Assembly (NCBI RefSeq): GCF_004118675.1
Contig: NZ_SDHZ01000003.1
Coordinates: forward strand, 1-64,000
Reading direction: 5' to 3'
Source: Filimonas effusa
GTDB taxonomy: Bacteria; Bacteroidota; Bacteroidia; Chitinophagales; Chitinophagaceae
DNA length: 64,000 nt
This document shows positions 1 through 8,430 of this stretch, one piece after another; within the stretch, counting starts at the first letter, position 1; every line of letters starts with the position of its first letter. The notes under the pieces were generated by a model. The model was not told the DNA's origin. It saw only the letters and a list, made by a program, of their open reading frames with translations, and made no database searches. The position numbers and the translations under genes are program-made.

Positions 1-41
1 TTGTTGTCAATGGTGGAGTGAAAATCTCCTTGTAGTAACTT

Positions 42-84
42 GGCTGGGGAAGTAACTGTATACTGTTTCCCCAGCCCTTTTTTT
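42..84 (+). terminator. Rho-independent terminator, plus strand
   Basis: A perfect 10-bp stem (GGCTGGGGAA at 42-51 with TTCCCCAGCC at 67-76) is followed by a run of T at 78-84. The T-run lies on the plus-strand side, so it probably ends a plus-strand transcript entering from the left of the window. Confidence 0.7.
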
Positions 85-168
85 ATTAACACCTGTTTTT
101 ATTTGGTTGAACCATAGAATGCAACGGCGGTCAAATAGAAATATTAAAAGCCGACTCCCAAAAAGCAA

Positions 169-205
169 CAACGGGGAAGTGAAACGAGTGTATCTTTCCC
201 CGTTG
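169..205 (-). terminator. Terminator of the tra operon
   Basis: A 10-bp inverted repeat (CAACGGGGAA at 169-178 with TTCCCCGTTG at 196-205) lies directly after the stop codon of the last gene of the minus-strand operon. On the minus strand it is followed by a T-rich tract (TTGCTTTTTGG). It probably ends the tra transcript. Confidence 0.65.
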
Positions 206-213
206 CAGTACGA

Positions 214-1506
214 CTACCTCCTCTTGCCATTTTTGTTGTTATCTTCCCCAACCTCCCTATTACGTCCAAAAAATGATCGAAACTGCTGCATTACTCCCTG
301 GTGAGCATTTTGGGTATTTTGATTGCCTCCATCATTGTTTTGAGCCGCAATTGGCTGCTGTCCGTTAGCGGGCGTATTAGGACCAGCTGTATGATTTGAC
401 TGCGCATATTTTTGCTGGCGTTCATTTGTACTTAGTACAACCGGCCTGGAAAGATTTTTCCTTTCCGGCTGTACTTTTAAAAAAGGTACCGGACTTAGGA
501 CTTTTCCATCCATATTCTTAATCTTCAATCCCTCAGGGGGATTAGCAGAAACTAATAATTCCGATACACCTGATGCATTACGAAATTGTACAATAACCTC
601 ACTACCTTTCCTGATATGGTAAGCCAGCCTATTTACGTACTGGTCATCATCCATATTCAGGAAGTTAAATCCCTTTAGTTTAGATTCAACATTACGCAGG
701 CCCCCAACGAATTCTATTCCCAAACTACCATCGGGTTGCTCCTTCATTCTCAGCCATGTATCGAATTTTGAAGGGACGCGCTTCAGGTCCTGACGGTCTT
801 TCAAGTTATTCCCTTCGACAATATTGCCTTCGGAATCCACATAGTCGTACCGCTTTAACGTTTTGTACACAGCCCTTCTCTCTTCGTTCCTGTTCCCATC
901 CTCAAGGAGGTTATACATTTCCAGGGTGGTCAACTTAAAGTAATCACTAAATTCAAACGACTTATTATGATCGGCATCAATTTTCGCCTGACGCTCTAGT
1001 GTGGCCTTATCCATTTGAATATCCACGTCAGGACCATATTTCACCATCAGTCGGTTGAAAATCTCCGGTTTTTCCTGCTGAACGATTAATAAGTCCTTGG
1101 TGATTTCACTTTGATAAGCGGCAAAAGCAATATTGTATTCATGGCTATTTTCAGGTGTTACAAAATCTTGACTGGGTGGGTTTGCCAGACGGGCTTCCAG
1201 ATCCGCAGTATTGAGGTCACCAATTTTCTCATGATGAATATCGATTTCCTTACTTACCATAGCCAGCGCCCTATTATAGTAGTAGGTATCATCTATCAAG
1301 TTAAAGGTGGCCTCAATACTTATTATTGTAGGGCTATCGTCAAATCCGGCCATCCCGAAAGTCTTAATTTCTGGTCTTCGGGTAGCCATTTGCTCCTGCA
1401 ATGTATCCAAAACTGTTTCAGGTAATTGCCTGATACGAACTGTATCTGTTAATACCGCAAAATTCTGACCTACGTTGTTTTCAAAATCATTCTGCACATT
1501 ATCCAT
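214..1506 (-). CDS. Conjugative element protein of unknown function
   Basis: I do not recognise a named domain in this 430-residue protein. It has no signal peptide or membrane segment, so it is probably cytoplasmic. Residues 1 to about 350 are mixed, charged and globular-looking; from about 365 the chain becomes rich in N, Q and G, then ends in a basic tail (NNKNGKRR). It is the last gene of the minus-strand tra operon, 24 bp after the 219-residue gene and followed at once by a terminator. Its position after traN suggests a role specific to this element type, for example DNA processing, protection on entry, or a transferred protein. That is inference from place only. Confidence 0.6.
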   Translation of the reverse strand: MDNVQNDFENNVGQNFAVLTDTVRIRQLPETVLDTLQEQMATRRPEIKTFGMAGFDDSPTIISIEATFNLIDDTYYYNRALAMVSKEIDIHHEKIGDLNTADLEARLANPPSQDFVTPENSHEYNIAFAAYQSEITKDLLIVQQEKPEIFNRLMVKYGPDVDIQMDKATLERQAKIDADHNKSFEFSDYFKLTTLEMYNLLEDGNRNEERRAVYKTLKRYDYVDSEGNIVEGNNLKDRQDLKRVPSKFDTWLRMKEQPDGSLGIEFVGGLRNVESKLKGFNFLNMDDDQYVNRLAYHIRKGSEVIVQFRNASGVSELLVSANPPEGLKIKNMDGKVLSPVPFLKVQPERKNLSRPVVLSTNERQQKYAQSNHTAGPNTPANGQQPIAAQNNDGGNQNTQNAHQGVMQQFRSFFGRNREVGEDNNKNGKRR

Positions 1507-1530
1507 AACTCAAAAATTAAAATGTAAAAA

Positions 1531-2190
1531 TTATTTCAAAGTCCGCATTCCGCCGGTTGTAGTTTTAATCTCTCTGTCCCGGTGAAAAGACTTTCTTTCC
1601 ACTGGAACAGCCACTTTTGTTTCAGGTTCATTGTTTAAGACAGGTGAATTCTCAGGTTCTTGCTTAGGAGCAACGAAGGGCTGGGGAAAGGGCGTGGCAA
1701 TGGGATTCGTATTAAGCACTGCAACATTTTCAGACTGTTTAGGTGGTTGCAATTGGTCTGCTTTCACTTGTGGCGATACATATACTGCCGAAAGCTGGTT
1801 GCTCTGGGCAAATTTCCCGGAATTCGTAACGGATACCTTATCAGGAGTTACTGCTAACATACCCGAATCATTCAAAAAAGCAGGTTTCCCATTAAAAATC
1901 CGGTCAATCGCTCTCGTTACAGTATAATTCAGCTTTTGAAAAAAGCCTTTCAAACCAGGAAACAGGGTAGCATCCATTTGTCGTATCTGCCCTTTGACAA
2001 ACTGTAAATCATCATACTCACCTTCTGTAAGATTTAGCTTTTTGTGTTGGTCAACGATTCGCTTCCATACCTGTAAGCGAAGCAGATTAAATTCCCGGTC
2101 TTGCAACAATTCCGGGCCAAATTTCTGGATGTACCCCGCTTGCTTCGCATCCCAGCGGTTCATCGCCACTTCTACCCTATTTGTCTCCAT
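1531..2190 (-). CDS. Element protein, divergent paralog of its upstream neighbour
   Basis: This 219-residue protein has no signal peptide. The first 105 residues look helical and share a pattern with the next gene upstream (2212-2748): a start of the type A-(M/L)-x-R-W-x-A-K, then a basic helical stretch and an L-(F/Y)-P before a more hydrophobic segment. The second half is low-complexity and rich in P, N, V and S, and the chain ends in a basic tail (GGMRTLK). The function is unknown. It sits in the tra operon, 21 bp downstream of its paralog, and probably belongs to the accessory part of the transfer machinery. Confidence 0.55.
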   Translation of the reverse strand: METNRVEVAMNRWDAKQAGYIQKFGPELLQDREFNLLRLQVWKRIVDQHKKLNLTEGEYDDLQFVKGQIRQMDATLFPGLKGFFQKLNYTVTRAIDRIFNGKPAFLNDSGMLAVTPDKVSVTNSGKFAQSNQLSAVYVSPQVKADQLQPPKQSENVAVLNTNPIATPFPQPFVAPKQEPENSPVLNNEPETKVAVPVERKSFHRDREIKTTTGGMRTLK

Positions 2191-2211
2191 ATGCCTAAAT
2201 TCAGTTCACTG

Positions 2212-2748
2212 TTAGGAAATTCCCTTACCCATGCGCGGCGCGTTCAGCATCACCCGTGCATTATCCTTCCGTTTCATTTTAAGCAATGGCTGTTTTGCTG
2301 GCTGCGAAACATTATTCGTCAAGGCAGGTTCCGCCGTCTTGACGCTTTGGGCATTGGAGTCATAAGGAGTACTACTGATACGTCGTTTCTCCTGCTGTTT
2401 AGCTATTACTATTATCGCGGCATTTCTAACCTCCTTGAAAAGGAATGCAGCCACATTCCAGACAGCCCGGACAATATCTACAGACCAACGTTGCCACCAG
2501 GGGTATAATTGTTGTCTGGCAGCTCTTAAATGCGCTTTTAAAATCTTCAAGGATGCCTTCACATCTTTATCCTGCGTATTTTTAAATTGTTGGTAAAGAT
2601 TACGAAGGTGTTTATGCTTCACCTTTAAAAAAGATCTTGATTGCGTGGTATTTGCCCCTAATGTCTTTTGGTACAACTGCTCTTTGGCCGCCCACCGTTG
2701 TAATGCTTCTTCAAGCGGATTCATTTTAACACCGGTATCCTTTTTCAT
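2212..2748 (-). CDS. Element protein with RWxAK N-terminal helix, unknown function
   Basis: This 178-residue protein is very basic, with a helical N-terminal half and a hydrophobic stretch near residues 100-125 (after the W-rich YPWWQRW) that may be amphipathic or membrane-associated. The start codon overlaps the stop codon of traN by one base (TAATG), which indicates translational coupling; a second Met at residue 9 (MNPLEEAL) is also possible. It resembles the next gene downstream in its first 100 residues, so the two are probably tandem paralogs. The C-terminus is basic (PRMGKGIS). I cannot name a function. Confidence 0.55.
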   Translation of the reverse strand: MKKDTGVKMNPLEEALQRWAAKEQLYQKTLGANTTQSRSFLKVKHKHLRNLYQQFKNTQDKDVKASLKILKAHLRAARQQLYPWWQRWSVDIVRAVWNVAAFLFKEVRNAAIIVIAKQQEKRRISSTPYDSNAQSVKTAEPALTNNVSQPAKQPLLKMKRKDNARVMLNAPRMGKGIS

Positions 2749-3620
2749 TATGGCTCCATTTTATCAGGGAATAATGGTTTTGCTTTCAAGATGTCTTTCC
2801 CCTTGATCTTCAATTGAAGATGCCTATCGCCATTCTTCTCAAACAGGTCGATTGTCATAAACTTGGAATCAGCTATCGTAAACTGAGGGAAAGCTAAAAT
2901 CCAAGTCTGCCCCGATCTATTGGAAACAACCTCACCGGGGGATAATAACTGATAAACAGGCGAAATTTCCTGTTCCAGTACAGAGGTACGCTTCGCTTTG
3001 GATTTATCCCGCTGGTATGTTTTGCTATAATCAATGATGTAAGGGATATTGGATCGATTGGCCAGTGTGAGATGGAAATAAAGGATGCCATTGTCTACAT
3101 AAATCCCGCGAAGGTTGATTTTCATACCATTATTGCTTGCTTTGGCATGCCGCGCCATTTTCTTGAATAAGGAGATGGTATCCACATTTCTCCTAATGGT
3201 GTTTAAGGTTGGGGAAGCTGTGTCCGATTTAGGCAACAACCCTGTAATAGAGGGCCTTCCCGGTGCTTTTAAACGATATTCTAACGATGGCGCAACTTCG
3301 GTAAAGAACACTCTTAAAGAATAGATGGCACCGTCATCGGTAAAAACAGATAAGGTAGTCGGCTTAAAATTCTCCCGGTTGGCTTTGATTTTAATGACAC
3401 GTTTGTTATTGCTGACAATTTTTGCCAGTATATCTGCCGATCCCCTGTCATAATCCTGAACGGGAGCATCAAATACCACTAAAACTGTCTCGTAAAAACT
3501 TACATATATGTTTTTCACTTCACCAGCAACCTGAGCGTGTACCCTGGAAAAGAAAAATCCAACAAACAATAAATTAAACAACATCACCTTTTTCATTTTC
3601 ACATTATTATTAGTCATCAA
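2748..3620 (-). CDS. traN: Conjugative transposon protein TraN (DUF4138)
   Basis: TraN is a secreted component of the Bacteroidetes conjugation apparatus, thought to act in the envelope part of the type IV secretion channel (a VirB9-like position). The N-terminus carries a signal peptide ending at VHAQ; Met9 (MKKVMLF, codon at 3594-3596) is the likelier start. The middle has the DUF4138 pattern: YVSFYETVLVVFDAPV, then IKANRENFKPTTLSVFTDDG and a Y-x-L-x-V-x-F strand. The length of 282-290 residues is usual. It follows the 209-residue gene by 20 bp and is coupled to the gene downstream. Confidence 0.9.
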   Translation of the reverse strand: MMTNNNVKMKKVMLFNLLFVGFFFSRVHAQVAGEVKNIYVSFYETVLVVFDAPVQDYDRGSADILAKIVSNNKRVIKIKANRENFKPTTLSVFTDDGAIYSLRVFFTEVAPSLEYRLKAPGRPSITGLLPKSDTASPTLNTIRRNVDTISLFKKMARHAKASNNGMKINLRGIYVDNGILYFHLTLANRSNIPYIIDYSKTYQRDKSKAKRTSVLEQEISPVYQLLSPGEVVSNRSGQTWILAFPQFTIADSKFMTIDLFEKNGDRHLQLKIKGKDILKAKPLFPDKMEP

Positions 3621-3640
3621 TAAATTTCAATCTCACACAG

Positions 3641-4270
3641 TTAGGATTTCTGCCTGCTTATTCTTCCTGCTTTCTTTTTAGGCGGTTCCGGCAAATGCCA
3701 TCCTTTTATTTTTAACTCATGCCGCATAAAAGAATGCGCTTCCTTTAGCGAAGGAAAATGATTGGAGAAAGATTGCCGGGGATAATATTTCTCGCAGAGT
3801 GACCTAAGACGCAAATCGCCTGCTGTTAATAGGGCAAAAGGAGTTCCAGTAAAATACTTCACTTGAAGTTGTTTACTTATGGAATATCCTTCGGTGCCTG
3901 CCTGCTCTAATTCATATAACTGCATAGCAATCGACAACATTGTACTATAGGCTAAATCATCTTTCTGTACAGGCAGGGTCCAATCAATTTCCGATAGCCG
4001 TTGCTCCAGCATCGCAGTGTCAATACTCCCGATTTGATGATGATCGAGAACAATAGGGAGCTTTAATAAAACTTCATAATCGATAAGGTCTACCGTTTTC
4101 GGGTCGGCCATCAATCGAAATACCAGGTAAACAATCAGGTCATCTTTTCCTTGCTTTTCCTGGAAGTTAATAGCAACCTGTTTTTGACCAGTTTGTAATG
4201 CCTTCTCCAATGGTGTTTTCGCCGCTTGCAGGCCAAGTTTATCCAGCTGCTCCAATGTAATTTTTGCCAT
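3641..4270 (-). CDS. Unknown tra-operon protein between traM and traN
   Basis: This 209-residue protein has no signal peptide or membrane helix and looks globular and mostly helical. I recognise no domain. It lies between traM and traN with gaps of 10 and 20 bp, so it is co-transcribed. The C-terminus is basic (PPKKKAGRISRQKS). In the CTnDOT tra order nothing lies between traM and traN, so this is an insertion specific to this element family. A cytoplasmic accessory role is inferred only from the lack of export signals. Confidence 0.6.
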   Translation of the reverse strand: MAKITLEQLDKLGLQAAKTPLEKALQTGQKQVAINFQEKQGKDDLIVYLVFRLMADPKTVDLIDYEVLLKLPIVLDHHQIGSIDTAMLEQRLSEIDWTLPVQKDDLAYSTMLSIAMQLYELEQAGTEGYSISKQLQVKYFTGTPFALLTAGDLRLRSLCEKYYPRQSFSNHFPSLKEAHSFMRHELKIKGWHLPEPPKKKAGRISRQKS

Positions 4271-4280
4271 AGCTTATATT

Positions 4281-5561
4281 TTATTCCTGGTTGTTACCAT
4301 CCAATAAAAGGATAGGGTGGCCGCTCTTGATGGTTACTTTGATCAGTTTTGTTTTTTTAGACAGCAAACTTTTTGCAGCGCTGATGCCCGCCGATGCGGC
4401 TTGTGTTCCGATATTTGGATCAAGTGAGGCCATTTGTAATGTTTGTATTGCATTAGTGGCTTCGTCCTTTGCCACATCCCTACCGATAGCACCTGGAACA
4501 CGAATACCTGCAATACCGTCACCATCATAAATAATTAGCGATACCGGATAGATGTTTCCCTTGTACTGTATTTCCTTTATTTCACCGTTTAACCGTTCAT
4601 TGTTGAGGTTACATATTCCAAAAGCGTTTGTGCCTTTGGGAATTAGCTGTCCTTTGATAAATATATCCTGCGTCAACCGGATTTTTAAAGCGGCACCAGT
4701 AACAAGCGTTTGCTCTTCGTCTACTACAGCCGAGATGGCATTGGTTCCAGCTGGTTGCTCACCCATATCATCCTGATCAAAAAACTGGTTCTTTTTACCG
4801 GGCTGAAAATATATGCGCGTAAGCGAATCCTTCCATTTACTAAAAATGGAATCACCTGTATTGGCAGCAGATGGCAGTAAATCATCGCCTTGCGACCTGG
4901 GAGAAATGGTAACGGGATAGACTTTACCCTTATTCTTTAATGATTCCTCCTTCAACTTATTCTTTATCCTGTCAGGATTTTGAATATCAAGTACTTTGTC
5001 GAGCATATTGTCCAATTGCATCATTTCCGGGTCCGGCACACCTGATCCGGCCTGCATTGCCTGCATCATCTGTTCAATACGCTTTAATTGTTCGTCCGTC
5101 TCACTATGCATGGTATCCCGCGCTTCATAGGGCCTATTGATGGACACTTGTTTATCAGGAGTGGCTAATTGTTTTTGTAATACAGCAAGCTGTTGCTTTA
5201 CTTTATCTTCTCCTTCTGTAGGATTACCCGCTTTCGTTCTCTTAAAATTCATCGATGGAACATCGGGATGATATACCTCTTCACTGTCTGTTAGCGGAGC
5301 AATTGCATATGGGTCTCGTTGAGCCAGGCTTCGCCATGAGAGAGAGTCATTTTCTGCCTTCCGATACAACGACAGCTTATCCATACCTTCTTTTTCCTCA
5401 ACTTTGGGCGAAGGCAGGCTCTTATTAAAACCCGGCTTTGCCGTTATTGGCTCTTTAGTACTTTCTGCCCCACCCATGCCATAAAAGATTAAGCATAGAA
5501 GCGGAATGATTACCACTGGCATGAATAACAATATCCTCACTTTCAATTTCTCTTTTTCCAT
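4281..5561 (-). CDS. traM: Conjugative transposon protein TraM
   Basis: TraM is the VirB10-like, single-pass inner-membrane protein of the Bacteroidetes mating channel that reaches through the periplasm. At 426 residues it has a transmembrane helix near residues 9-27 (ILLFMPVVIIPLLCLIFYG), then the characteristic KPGFNKSLPSPK stretch, a long charged periplasmic linker and a C-terminal beta-rich domain from about residue 280 (LVTGAALKIRLTQDIFIKGQ, then a GIRVPGAIGRD motif). The usual length for the family is 350-450. It lies 8 bp after the TraL-like gene. Confidence 0.9.
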   Translation of the reverse strand: MEKEKLKVRILLFMPVVIIPLLCLIFYGMGGAESTKEPITAKPGFNKSLPSPKVEEKEGMDKLSLYRKAENDSLSWRSLAQRDPYAIAPLTDSEEVYHPDVPSMNFKRTKAGNPTEGEDKVKQQLAVLQKQLATPDKQVSINRPYEARDTMHSETDEQLKRIEQMMQAMQAGSGVPDPEMMQLDNMLDKVLDIQNPDRIKNKLKEESLKNKGKVYPVTISPRSQGDDLLPSAANTGDSIFSKWKDSLTRIYFQPGKKNQFFDQDDMGEQPAGTNAISAVVDEEQTLVTGAALKIRLTQDIFIKGQLIPKGTNAFGICNLNNERLNGEIKEIQYKGNIYPVSLIIYDGDGIAGIRVPGAIGRDVAKDEATNAIQTLQMASLDPNIGTQAASAGISAAKSLLSKKTKLIKVTIKSGHPILLLDGNNQE

Positions 5562-5569
5562 AATTGTTA

Positions 5570-6028
5570 TTATTTCTTTGGATACAATGAATTAATAATT
5601 TGCAGCATGCTATCCAGCAAGCCGGGATGTTCCTTTTCAATGGACTGAATTTCCTTTTGTCCCTCTTCAGTTCTGCGCATACTGTCCAGCATGACTGAAA
5701 AACTATATGCCCGTATGGAATCCAGCTCACTGTAGTGTGAACTCCTGCCTTTTTCCGCAGGAAAAACAGGGGGCGGTGAAGATTGTATCGGGGGGATACC
5801 ATTTATAGGCAAAATATGTACTCCGGGAATGACGCAGATAATACCTGCTGCGCTGAAAATCAGTATAAAAAAACCGAAAAATGCTTTCTTCTGCTTTACA
5901 GTCAATTTGTCTAACAGCGTATTTAACCTGATAGCAACTCTCCTTAGCTTCCTGTCTGTAAAAGCCGCCAGATTGCGCCATAAAAAGGTTGCAGTTGCAT
6001 CACTATTATTACTAGGTCTCCACCACAT
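5570..6028 (-). CDS. traL: TraL-like small membrane protein
   Basis: This 152-residue protein sits exactly where traL sits in Bacteroides tra operons, between traK (3 bp away) and traM (8 bp away). Residues 25-45 form a basic stretch (RKLRRVAIRLNTLLDKL), followed by one membrane helix at about 50-70 (FGFFILIFSAAGIICVI) and a periplasmic tail. TraL proteins have this basic-then-helix layout but are usually shorter, near 100 residues; the C-terminal extension here is unusual. The assignment rests on position and topology rather than clear sequence identity. Confidence 0.65.
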   Translation of the reverse strand: MWWRPSNNSDATATFLWRNLAAFTDRKLRRVAIRLNTLLDKLTVKQKKAFFGFFILIFSAAGIICVIPGVHILPINGIPPIQSSPPPVFPAEKGRSSHYSELDSIRAYSFSVMLDSMRRTEEGQKEIQSIEKEHPGLLDSMLQIINSLYPKK

Positions 6029-6031
6029 ATC

Positions 6032-6661
6032 TTACTTTTGTTTTACGGTTAAATCAGTGTTATCTACTATAGTCCAGCGTTCAATCAAGAACCCATGCGG
6101 ATTATTTTCAGTTCTGGTATTCAGATCCCTGATCACACCATCAGTAATCAAATTGCGGGTAACTGTTGATGTTGGCCTGACAATTCTCAATTTTCCATAA
6201 AACCGAAATGGATAAGGATGGTGATCAATATCTACATGCACACTATCACAGGTAACCTCCTGACTGATGTTGCCAGATACAACCTGATCATAATAACCGG
6301 CTTCCTTTAAATCATCGTACTGATCTTTTGCTGACTTATCGGCCAGATACATTGCCTTACTTAAACCGGCTTGTATGGCTTTCTCATCAGGTGTTAGAGA
6401 AAAGAAAAGGCTGTGAAAAACCTTAATATGGTCACCTGCTTCAATGGGAACATTATCTTTCCTGCTTGCTGCGACTGCCTGAATGGCCTTTCCATTTACG
6501 ATTACAAATACCCTTTGCTGTGCTTCACCCGCATACAGATAACTCTTATAAATGGTATAACAATTAATGATGATTGTGGCAATAATCACTACTGCGGTAA
6601 ACAAACGAATATGCTTGAACGCTGATTCTATATTTTTAAACTGCTGGAACATTCTACACAA
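6032..6661 (-). CDS. traK: Conjugative transposon protein TraK
   Basis: TraK is the VirB8-like inner-membrane protein of the transfer channel. This copy is 209 residues, the usual size. It begins with the family's F-x-x-I-x-x-A-F-K-H-I-R segment, then one membrane helix at about 21-40, and a periplasmic domain containing GDHIKVFHSLFFSLTPDEK and YYDQVVSGNISQEV, both typical of TraK, ending in ENNPHGFLIERWTI. It is flanked by traJ and traL in the canonical order. Confidence 0.93.
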   Translation of the reverse strand: MCRMFQQFKNIESAFKHIRLFTAVVIIATIIINCYTIYKSYLYAGEAQQRVFVIVNGKAIQAVAASRKDNVPIEAGDHIKVFHSLFFSLTPDEKAIQAGLSKAMYLADKSAKDQYDDLKEAGYYDQVVSGNISQEVTCDSVHVDIDHHPYPFRFYGKLRIVRPTSTVTRNLITDGVIRDLNTRTENNPHGFLIERWTIVDNTDLTVKQK

Positions 6662-6694
6662 TTTTCACGATCCACATTATCAAATTCCATTTTA

Positions 6695-7768
6695 TCAAGA
6701 CCGGATTCCAAATGGATTAGTAGCAACATCGACTACTTTACCAGCCGTATTATGCGCATGACTGGTCACCTTCTGTTGTAATGCAGACCCACCACCGGCA
6801 TGCACAATCCAGTCGGCAATACTAGGGACGGTAGTATAACATATGATACCAATCACCATGAACACCAGATAGCCAGCATCATACAATCCGAAACTTGTCA
6901 CCCCATTAGTAGCAAGGGCGTCTAAATCCATTTGAATCAAATGTTGCTGAATGGTTCCCAATACGGAGCCAAGTATGTTACAGATAGGCAGCCATAAGTA
7001 AATATTGATATACCTGGCAAGGTAAACAGGCAGTGTATGGTGTAACCCGTCAAATACGCTCAGTCCTAACACCAGCGGTCCCAATATGCCTAATAAAATA
7101 AGATTAAAAACTCTCAGGGTGTTAATACAAAGAGATGCAGCAGCATACAGGATTTGCAGGATGGTAGACAGTACCATTTTAAGTTCATTCTGCATGTTGT
7201 ACTTCATTTTATCCCATATAAATTGCATTTCTTTCCAGATCCTTGAGAACATGCCACCACCGCCGTCACTGGGATGCGCATATTTCACCCATAGCGAATA
7301 GTCTCCTTCCTGGGTTTCGCCTACTAATGCCTGCCATTGTTCGGTATTTTTTACTGCCGCCTCCTTTTTTGCAAACAGTTCCTTTACAGCGGCGTCAGAA
7401 TTGACCACCATCTCTTTTGTACCGTTCACTGTCGGAGATAAAAAACCGTTAAACACTGCCAGAACGGCGGGAAAGTTTAATATGACAAGCGTGATAGCGA
7501 AAGGTCTCAACAACGGGTATACGTCAATAGGTTCCGCTGCCGCCATGCTACGCCAAACCCTGTGACCGATGTAAAAAACGGAAGCAAGACAAGCGATGGC
7601 CCTGCCCACCCCGATCAGACTGCTACATTTGGGTAGCATATCATTGTACAACTTATCTAAAACAGCCTGCAATCCATTTATATGGTCTGCAACGCTCTGC
7701 GCTGATGCTATCGAAGGTATCAGCAGCCCGCCAGCTATAGCCATTAAAACCACACAACTACATTTCAT
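6695..7768 (-). CDS. traJ: Conjugative transposon protein TraJ (VirB6-like)
   Basis: TraJ is the polytopic inner-membrane channel protein of the mating apparatus. The 357-residue chain has a signal-like first helix, a loop around YNDMLPKCSSLIGVGRAIAC, and at least five further hydrophobic segments (for example residues 60-80, 90-115, 190-215, 225-245, 290-315). The stretches VWRSMAAAEPIDVYPLLRPF and GPLVLGLSVFDGLHHTL are characteristic of the family. It lies downstream of the two secreted paralogs and 33 bp before traK. Confidence 0.92.
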   Translation of the reverse strand: MKCSCVVLMAIAGGLLIPSIASAQSVADHINGLQAVLDKLYNDMLPKCSSLIGVGRAIACLASVFYIGHRVWRSMAAAEPIDVYPLLRPFAITLVILNFPAVLAVFNGFLSPTVNGTKEMVVNSDAAVKELFAKKEAAVKNTEQWQALVGETQEGDYSLWVKYAHPSDGGGGMFSRIWKEMQFIWDKMKYNMQNELKMVLSTILQILYAAASLCINTLRVFNLILLGILGPLVLGLSVFDGLHHTLPVYLARYINIYLWLPICNILGSVLGTIQQHLIQMDLDALATNGVTSFGLYDAGYLVFMVIGIICYTTVPSIADWIVHAGGGSALQQKVTSHAHNTAGKVVDVATNPFGIRS

Positions 7769-7797
7769 ATCTACACTATTTTAAAACAGCTCAAAAA

Positions 7798-8424
7798 TCA
7801 CTTCAGGTCTAGCAGCGTTTGCAGGCCATTGTTTTCACCAGTTTCGCGAATAAGGTTAACCATATAAGTCCTGGTATCGATATTGAACAACCGAAGGAAT
7901 GTAAGTTTCCCTTGTACATCGCCATAGATCCTGTCAATTGCTTTCAGGCGCTCATCATCCGACATCCTTAAGGAACCAGACGTGATTACCATTGTCAACT
8001 CAGATAAGTTCCTGAGCGATCCATCATACAGGTTATTCAATACACGGCTGATATAATCTCGATAAGAGCTTTGGAACACGCTGGCCGATCCAAACGTTTG
8101 CCAGGCTTCCTTTCCTTCCTTTAAAATCGATAACTGACAAGAAATAATATCACCGACACGCTTGTATTTCTTTACCTCCGGACTAACAATGTAAAGTCCG
8201 TCCAAAAAAACTTCGTGTAATTTGTAGTTACCACTGGCTACGTCTCTAACCTTATTATACCCATCTGAAAGTATTCTGTACCCCTTATACATATCCTGCA
8301 AAATGCTTTGCAGCTGTGTTAGCTTATCAACATTCAGCCACAACTGAGCTAACTCCGTTCCCTGTGCATTCCCTTGACGGGGTATTATCAACAGTAATAA
8401 CAATACTGTAAAAAGCCACTTCAT
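7798..8424 (-). CDS. Secreted tra-operon protein, paralog A
   Basis: This 208-residue protein has a signal peptide (first 20 residues, ending at GNAQ) and a helical mature part. It is a clear paralog of the adjacent upstream gene: both have Y-x-x-x-x-x-G-Y-x-x-(V/A)-x-x-x-x-x-G-(N/E)-(Y/F)-x-L-H near residue 55, S-P-(E/V)-V about 25 residues later, M-(S/T)-D-D-E-R and a closing L-Q-(T/V)-L-L-D-(L/V)-K. I recall that relatives are often labelled 'TerB family tellurite resistance', but nothing here indicates tellurite function. A periplasmic helical scaffold role in conjugation is more likely from context. It sits just upstream of traJ. Confidence 0.7.
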   Translation of the reverse strand: MKWLFTVLLLLLIIPRQGNAQGTELAQLWLNVDKLTQLQSILQDMYKGYRILSDGYNKVRDVASGNYKLHEVFLDGLYIVSPEVKKYKRVGDIISCQLSILKEGKEAWQTFGSASVFQSSYRDYISRVLNNLYDGSLRNLSELTMVITSGSLRMSDDERLKAIDRIYGDVQGKLTFLRLFNIDTRTYMVNLIRETGENNGLQTLLDLK

Positions 8425-8430
8425 ACATCA

